DNA of 64,000 nucleotides from assembly GCF_015557635.1 (NCBI RefSeq), contig NZ_JADNOP010000006.1:62001-126000 (forward strand), in the 5' to 3' direction. Both the position numbers and the translations under genes were made by a program. Every line of letters starts with the position of its first letter. The stretch's first letter is position 1. Under the pieces are notes generated by a model, which was given only the letters and a program-made list of their open reading frames with translations, was not told the origin of the DNA and did no database searches. Origin of the DNA: Fusicatenibacter saccharivorans. Lineage in GTDB: Bacteria > Bacillota > Clostridia > Lachnospirales > Lachnospiraceae. This document shows, one piece after another, positions 60,181 through 64,000 of this stretch.

Positions 60181-61311
60181 ATGCTTCTTTTATTACTATT
60201 TGGAATGGCGCTCGCCTGGTTTCTGCAGAAAAAGCTGTACCAGAAAAACTGGCAGAAAAATCTGAAAATCCAGGTCAGCTTCCAGGATTCCGCGATCTAT
60301 GAGGGCGAGGAGAGTACGTTAAAAGAGGTCGTCGTAAACGACAAACTGCTGCCGATTCCGGCACTCGAGCTTGGCATTTCGATGAGCCGGAATCTGGAAT
60401 TCGACCGCGAGGCAAAAGCAAATGCGAGCATCACCGACCAGAGCTACAAACGCGATGTCTTTTCGTTCCTGTTTCATCAGCAGGTCACGAGAACACTGCC
60501 GTTTCAGGCGAAAAAACGAGGATTCTACGAGATCACCGGTGCGCATGCCGTAGCGTACGATCTTTTTTTCCGGGAGGGTCTTTACAGCGATTACCCGCAG
60601 CAGACACAGATGTACGTTTACCCGCGCCAGGTCGATACTGCACGGATTCAGATGATCTGCCGTGCCGTGTCGGGCATGGTTCTGTCACGGAATCGCCTGT
60701 ACGAGGACCCGTTTGAATTTTCCGGTATCCGCGATTACCGGAAAGAAGACCCGATGAACCGCATCAACTGGAAATCGTCGGCACGGATGGGAGATCTGAT
60801 GGTCAACCAGTTTGACGCGACGACGAGCGTGGAAGTTACGGTGCTTCTCGATATCGAGGACGCCAACATTCTGCGCGAGGAAGCGCAGGTCGAGGAGAGC
60901 ATCCGCATCACGTCTTCGCTTGCGGCGCGGATGGTGAAAAACAAGATGAATCTGTGGGTGAAGAGCAATGCGAAAGATGAGGAGACCGGCGAGGAGCTGC
61001 GTGTCCATCTGGCAGCGGGCGCCGGAAAAACAGCGGAGCTGAACCGGAAACTGGCGTGCGTGCAGCTTGGGGGCAATCTCACAGGCAGCGCGGAGTTTCT
61101 GCACAAAGAGGCGGAAAAAGAGCTCACCGGCCACACCTACGTTGTCGTATCCAAAAACAGAACCGATGAGGTCCGTGAGGCGCTTCATCTGCTCTCCGGT
61201 GCGCAGAACCAGGTTCTGTGGGTGATTCCGTATCTGCCGGGCGAAGAAGTTCCGTCAGAGCAGAACCGTGCGTACACCGCAATCGGCTGGGAGGTGAAAC
61301 CATGGAAATAA
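60181..61311 (+). CDS. DUF58 domain-containing protein
   Basis: 376 residues with an N-terminal membrane helix (LLLLLFGMALAWFLQ). The DUF58 core is DPFEFSGIRDYRKEDPMNRINW, cut here to DPFEFSGIRDYRKED, followed by KSSARMGDLMVNQFD. A vWA-like fold that the adjacent MoxR ATPase is expected to act on. Its stop lies 10 bases inside the next gene. Confidence 0.9.
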   Translation: MLLLLLFGMALAWFLQKKLYQKNWQKNLKIQVSFQDSAIYEGEESTLKEVVVNDKLLPIPALELGISMSRNLEFDREAKANASITDQSYKRDVFSFLFHQQVTRTLPFQAKKRGFYEITGAHAVAYDLFFREGLYSDYPQQTQMYVYPRQVDTARIQMICRAVSGMVLSRNRLYEDPFEFSGIRDYRKEDPMNRINWKSSARMGDLMVNQFDATTSVEVTVLLDIEDANILREEAQVEESIRITSSLAARMVKNKMNLWVKSNAKDEETGEELRVHLAAGAGKTAELNRKLACVQLGGNLTGSAEFLHKEAEKELTGHTYVVVSKNRTDEVREALHLLSGAQNQVLWVIPYLPGEEVPSEQNRAYTAIGWEVKPWK

Positions 61312-62681
61312 AAAAGACACCGGTACAGATCCCGCTGACCTGGCTTCATGTCTGGCTTTTATTCGCCGGCATCTATGGCTTTGCCGCCGGTTTTCTGGAG
61401 CTGACGGGAAGGGAGGCGCTGTATTTCTGCGCCATATCCTTATTGCTGCTGATTCCGGCCGCCGCAAGCTGGATTCTGATCCGGAAAACGAAAGCACTCT
61501 GGCAGTTTCTGCTTGGCGGAATTGCGGTCTGCGCGGTGACGTATCTGGCAGCGAAATTTTTCTGTTCCCTGTTCAGTGTGCAGGCGGCAGCGGTAATTGA
61601 AGCGGCTGTGGCGGCAAACGATGGAAAAAACAAGTTTGAGAACGGTATTTCTCCTGCATTTCTGGAGAGCCTTTCCGGCGTGATGACGGGTCTTATGGCC
61701 GCTGTGATTTTCCTGATCCGCGGCTATGTCAGAATCCGCAAAGGCCAGTTAAAGAAAGCAGCGCAGGAACTGCCGGCCGGCTCAATGCCGCTGGCGGATA
61801 TGGAAGTGTGGGAGATCCCGACGCTCCTCGATGAGCCAAAGCCCCTTCATTTTCTCTGGTTTATGATACAGTATGTGATCGGTGTGCTGATGAAAATGCC
61901 GTTCTACTGGCATCTGATCTACTGGTTTTTCTTTGCAGATGTATTCCTGTGCTTCTTCTGCCAGTACCTCGACGGCATGCACGGGTTCATCCGTGACCAT
62001 CAGAAAATCGCCAATCTCCCGGTGGAGACGATGCAGCGGACGGGAAAACTGATCCTGAAAATTGCAGTACTCCTTCTGGTACTGTTCGTGCTCCCATCGG
62101 CGCTCTACGGAAAGGATCCGATTGCGGAGGCGATCGCAGGTTATGAGCCGAAAGAGCTGGAAAGCGATCTTACGATCGAAACACCGGAGGCCGAGACGCC
62201 GCAGGGCATGGAGCAGGCCGATCTGTCCGATATGCTGGGGGACAAAGAGTACAAACCGATGCCGCAGTGGATCCAGAATCTTTTTACGGCGGTCATGTAT
62301 CTTGTGATGGTTGCCGTCGGAATCGCGGTTCTGCGGGCGATTTACCAGAGCGTAAAAAATGCGGGAAAAGCCTTCTCAGAGGATGAGGAGGACGAAGTTC
62401 TCTTCCTGCATCAGGGAAACGACGAACGGGAAAATCTGCCGTGGCGGCGGGAAAAGAAAGAGGGCTATCTCACACCGAATATGCGTATCCGCCGGCAGTA
62501 TAAAAAAACGATCAAAAAAGCCGGAAAATACCAGCCGACCGGAGCCGAAACCCCGGCGGAGCTGGAAGAGAGAAACGAGCTTTCCGGCGACGGCATGAGA
62601 CGGCTGCACGACGGCTATGAAAAAGCCCGTTACAGCCGCGAGGGCTGCACAAAAGAAGAGGCGGAAGCGCTGCGGAACTGA
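61302..62681 (+). CDS. Multi-pass membrane protein of the MoxR-DUF58 operon
   Basis: 459 residues from ATG 61302, overlapping the DUF58 gene by 10 bases. About eight membrane helices: LLFAGIYGFAAGFLEL, FCAISLLLLIPAAASWIL, and a pair near 270-300 and 340 (LFTAVMYLVMVAVGIAVL). The C-terminus is charged and cytoplasmic. No enzymatic motif; related proteins in such operons often have a transglutaminase domain, which is absent here. Confidence 0.75.
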   Translation: MEIKKTPVQIPLTWLHVWLLFAGIYGFAAGFLELTGREALYFCAISLLLLIPAAASWILIRKTKALWQFLLGGIAVCAVTYLAAKFFCSLFSVQAAAVIEAAVAANDGKNKFENGISPAFLESLSGVMTGLMAAVIFLIRGYVRIRKGQLKKAAQELPAGSMPLADMEVWEIPTLLDEPKPLHFLWFMIQYVIGVLMKMPFYWHLIYWFFFADVFLCFFCQYLDGMHGFIRDHQKIANLPVETMQRTGKLILKIAVLLLVLFVLPSALYGKDPIAEAIAGYEPKELESDLTIETPEAETPQGMEQADLSDMLGDKEYKPMPQWIQNLFTAVMYLVMVAVGIAVLRAIYQSVKNAGKAFSEDEEDEVLFLHQGNDERENLPWRREKKEGYLTPNMRIRRQYKKTIKKAGKYQPTGAETPAELEERNELSGDGMRRLHDGYEKARYSREGCTKEEAEALRN

Positions 62682-62682
62682 T

Positions 62683-63159
62683 TTAAAACCAGTTCCCGGC
62701 AGCGGTCCACAGCCAATAGAGAAAGCCGAGCAGCCAGCTTGCAAAAACACCGTACAGAATGACAGGTCCGGCGATGGTGAAAATTTTCGCACCGATGCCG
62801 AAGACCTGTCCTTCTTTTTTATATTCAATCGCAGGAGCTGCAACCGAGTTGGCAAAGCCGGTGATCGGGACGAGCGCACCGCAGCCGGCAAAGGTGACGA
62901 TTTTCTGATAGATGTTGAGGCCGGTTAAAATCACACTGCTAAGGATCAGAATCAGCGAGCACCAGGAGCCGGCGTCATCTTTGCTGAGCGAGAACTGCGT
63001 TTTGCCGATATGGAGCAGAATCTGCCCAACGACACAGATCAGACCGCCGACGATAAAGGCTTTTGCCATATTGCAGAAGAGATTCTGCTTTGGCGTCACC
63101 TCTTTGACAAACTGTTCGTATTCTTTTTTTGCCCGTTCACTTTTTAAACTCTGCATCAC
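62683..63159 (-). CDS. spoVAC: Stage V sporulation protein AC
   Basis: 158 residues with GGAGG in front of GTG ATG at 63159/63156; either may start. Membrane protein with four or five helices (AFIVGGLICVVGQILL and onwards). TPKQNLFCNMAKAFIVGG and the C-terminal helices match SpoVAC, which forms the dipicolinic-acid/mechanosensitive channel in spores. Part of the spoVA operon on the minus strand. Confidence 0.9.
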   Translation of the reverse strand: MMQSLKSERAKKEYEQFVKEVTPKQNLFCNMAKAFIVGGLICVVGQILLHIGKTQFSLSKDDAGSWCSLILILSSVILTGLNIYQKIVTFAGCGALVPITGFANSVAAPAIEYKKEGQVFGIGAKIFTIAGPVILYGVFASWLLGFLYWLWTAAGNWF

Positions 63160-63175
63160 ATCTTACCTCCAGTTC

Positions 63176-63598
63176 TTATTGAAATCCACTTGCAAAATAA
63201 TAGAGAGAGCCCGCGATTTTCCCTGCCGCCATGCAGAGAATTACAAACGGCAGTCCGCGCGTCAGTCCGATCCGGCGGCAGAGGATCGAAAACAGGTTGA
63301 CGACTTCGCCGAGCGCGATGATCCAGCTTCCCAGATAAATGCCCGCAAAAAGCCAGAACACACCGGCCGTCCAGGAGGGCAGGGAAAACGAGAAGGTGCC
63401 AAGCGAGAAAAGATCGCCGAACAGCGCCCCGGCCATACAGCAGCATTCGTAAAAACGCAGGCTCCCTGCTGTCTTTGTGATGCCGGCGTACCGTGTCACG
63501 ATGCCAAGGCCGATCACAAGCGCGACAAGGCCGCTCGCGATGAAAAAGCCAAGGCTAAGACCGGCTGTGATCAGCAGGATCTCTGGCAGGATTCGCAT
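63176..63598 (-). CDS. spoVAB: Stage V sporulation protein AB
   Basis: 140 residues from the ATG at 63598, inside the end of spoVAA by 44 bases. Four membrane helices, with GLSLGFFIASGLVALVIGLGIV followed by RYAGIT, typical of SpoVAB. The enclosed frame opens earlier at 63751 and is not used. Acts with SpoVAA and SpoVAC in dipicolinate uptake. Confidence 0.82.
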   Translation of the reverse strand: MRILPEILLITAGLSLGFFIASGLVALVIGLGIVTRYAGITKTAGSLRFYECCCMAGALFGDLFSLGTFSFSLPSWTAGVFWLFAGIYLGSWIIALGEVVNLFSILCRRIGLTRGLPFVILCMAAGKIAGSLYYFASGFQ

Positions 63599-64000
63599 GA
63601 AAAGCCTCCTTTCCTTTACCGGAGCGGTCGTTCTGTTCGATAATGGTCGTATCGATATCATCCTCGTAGACCCGCATTTCCACCTCGAGCGGCGTCGGGT
63701 CCTGCGTGAATTTCCGCCGTCCGAAATGGTTGAAATAGAGCACGACGCCAAGGCCGATGCCGATGGAATATGAAATTTCCAGCACCGAAAATCCGGGCGT
63801 CATCTGCGGGAGAAAACGGGTGTAAACATCCAAAAACAGCTCGCGGACGCCGATGTCGGTGTGGAAGGTCATAATGGAAAACGCAGTTCCGATAAACGTA
63901 AGGATGCCGACCAGAATCGTTTTGCACCAGCTGATCCAGGTGTTTTTCTGACGCGGATCCTCGTACGTTAAAATAAAATTCGGCTCGCCGATGTGGGTGA
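63555..64000 (-). CDS. spoVAA: Stage V sporulation protein AA, N-terminus cut by the window
   Basis: The reading frame continues to the window edge; the first internal ATG is at 63872. Translation from the edge gives GEPNFILTYEDPRQKNTWIS then two membrane helices, as in the C-terminal part of SpoVAA. The stop at 63555 overlaps spoVAB. First gene of the operon to the right. Confidence 0.8.
   Translation of the reverse strand, partial: THIGEPNFILTYEDPRQKNTWISWCKTILVGILTFIGTAFSIMTFHTDIGVRELFLDVYTRFLPQMTPGFSVLEISYSIGIGLGVVLYFNHFGRRKFTQDPTPLEVEMRVYEDDIDTTIIEQNDRSGKGKEAFHANPARDPADHSRS

Overview
The window looks like chromosome from a spore-forming gut Clostridium of the Lachnospiraceae type. The grounds are a spoIIAA-spoIIAB-sigF operon, a spoVAA-AB-AC operon, a T-box leader on valS, strong AGGAGG ribosome sites, an LtaS-type synthase and an inverted-domain GH3 beta-glucosidase. 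It splits near 29.9 kb into an accessory island (1-29,900) and an ordinary core stretch (29,950-64,000).

Island, left part (1-12.3 kb): an AAA-like/PD-(D/E)XK protein, two DUF551-like small proteins, a PARG-like macrodomain enzyme, a degenerate receiver with an ApaH-like phosphoesterase, the 3' remnant of a group II intron, an AT-rich endonuclease/exonuclease/phosphatase (EEP) gene and a three-gene minus-strand operon. That operon encodes a PD-(D/E)XK nuclease, a 1158-residue protein carrying the DxDGD catalytic loop of cellular RNA-dependent RNA polymerases (QDE-1/RDR/YonO-like double-psi beta-barrel polymerases) and an unknown 342-residue partner. It resembles an undescribed polymerase-nuclease defence or RNA-processing system.

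Island, right part (12.4-29.9 kb): a zinc-ribbon protein, a HAD phosphatase of the RNA-repair 'Swiss army knife' type, a second EEP enzyme, several unknown proteins, two P-loop/AAA ATPases, an HD-domain protein, a Ro60-like (TROVE/DUF2828 + vWA) protein, a PLC/S1-P1-like protein and a metallophosphoesterase. Interleaved are four tRNA-like noncoding RNAs (18739-18844, 26059-26181, 26185-26299, 29401-29678). Each has an acceptor stem, D-arm and T-arm, but a 53-64 nt hairpin domain replaces the anticodon arm. They look like bacterial Y RNAs (YrlA type), the tRNA mimics that bind Ro60/Rsr proteins. The phosphoesterase-RNA-RNA-Ro unit has been duplicated and the two copies have decayed reciprocally; a REP-like element has inserted into the D-loop of the last RNA.

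Core (29.95-64 kb): an aminotransferase, a PlsY-like acyltransferase and a diacylglycerol glucosyltransferase; the GH3 enzyme; a MATE pump; BioY behind a BirA-type operator; a GT51 transglycosylase; small housekeeping proteins; T-box-valS-LtaS; folC; a zinc-ribbon/TPR membrane protein; the sigma-F operon; a probable amine/amino-acid catabolic cluster (XRE-cupin regulator, class III aminotransferase, cytidylate kinase-like protein, APC permease, iron alcohol dehydrogenase); a MoxR-DUF58-membrane protein operon; and spoVA genes running off the right edge.
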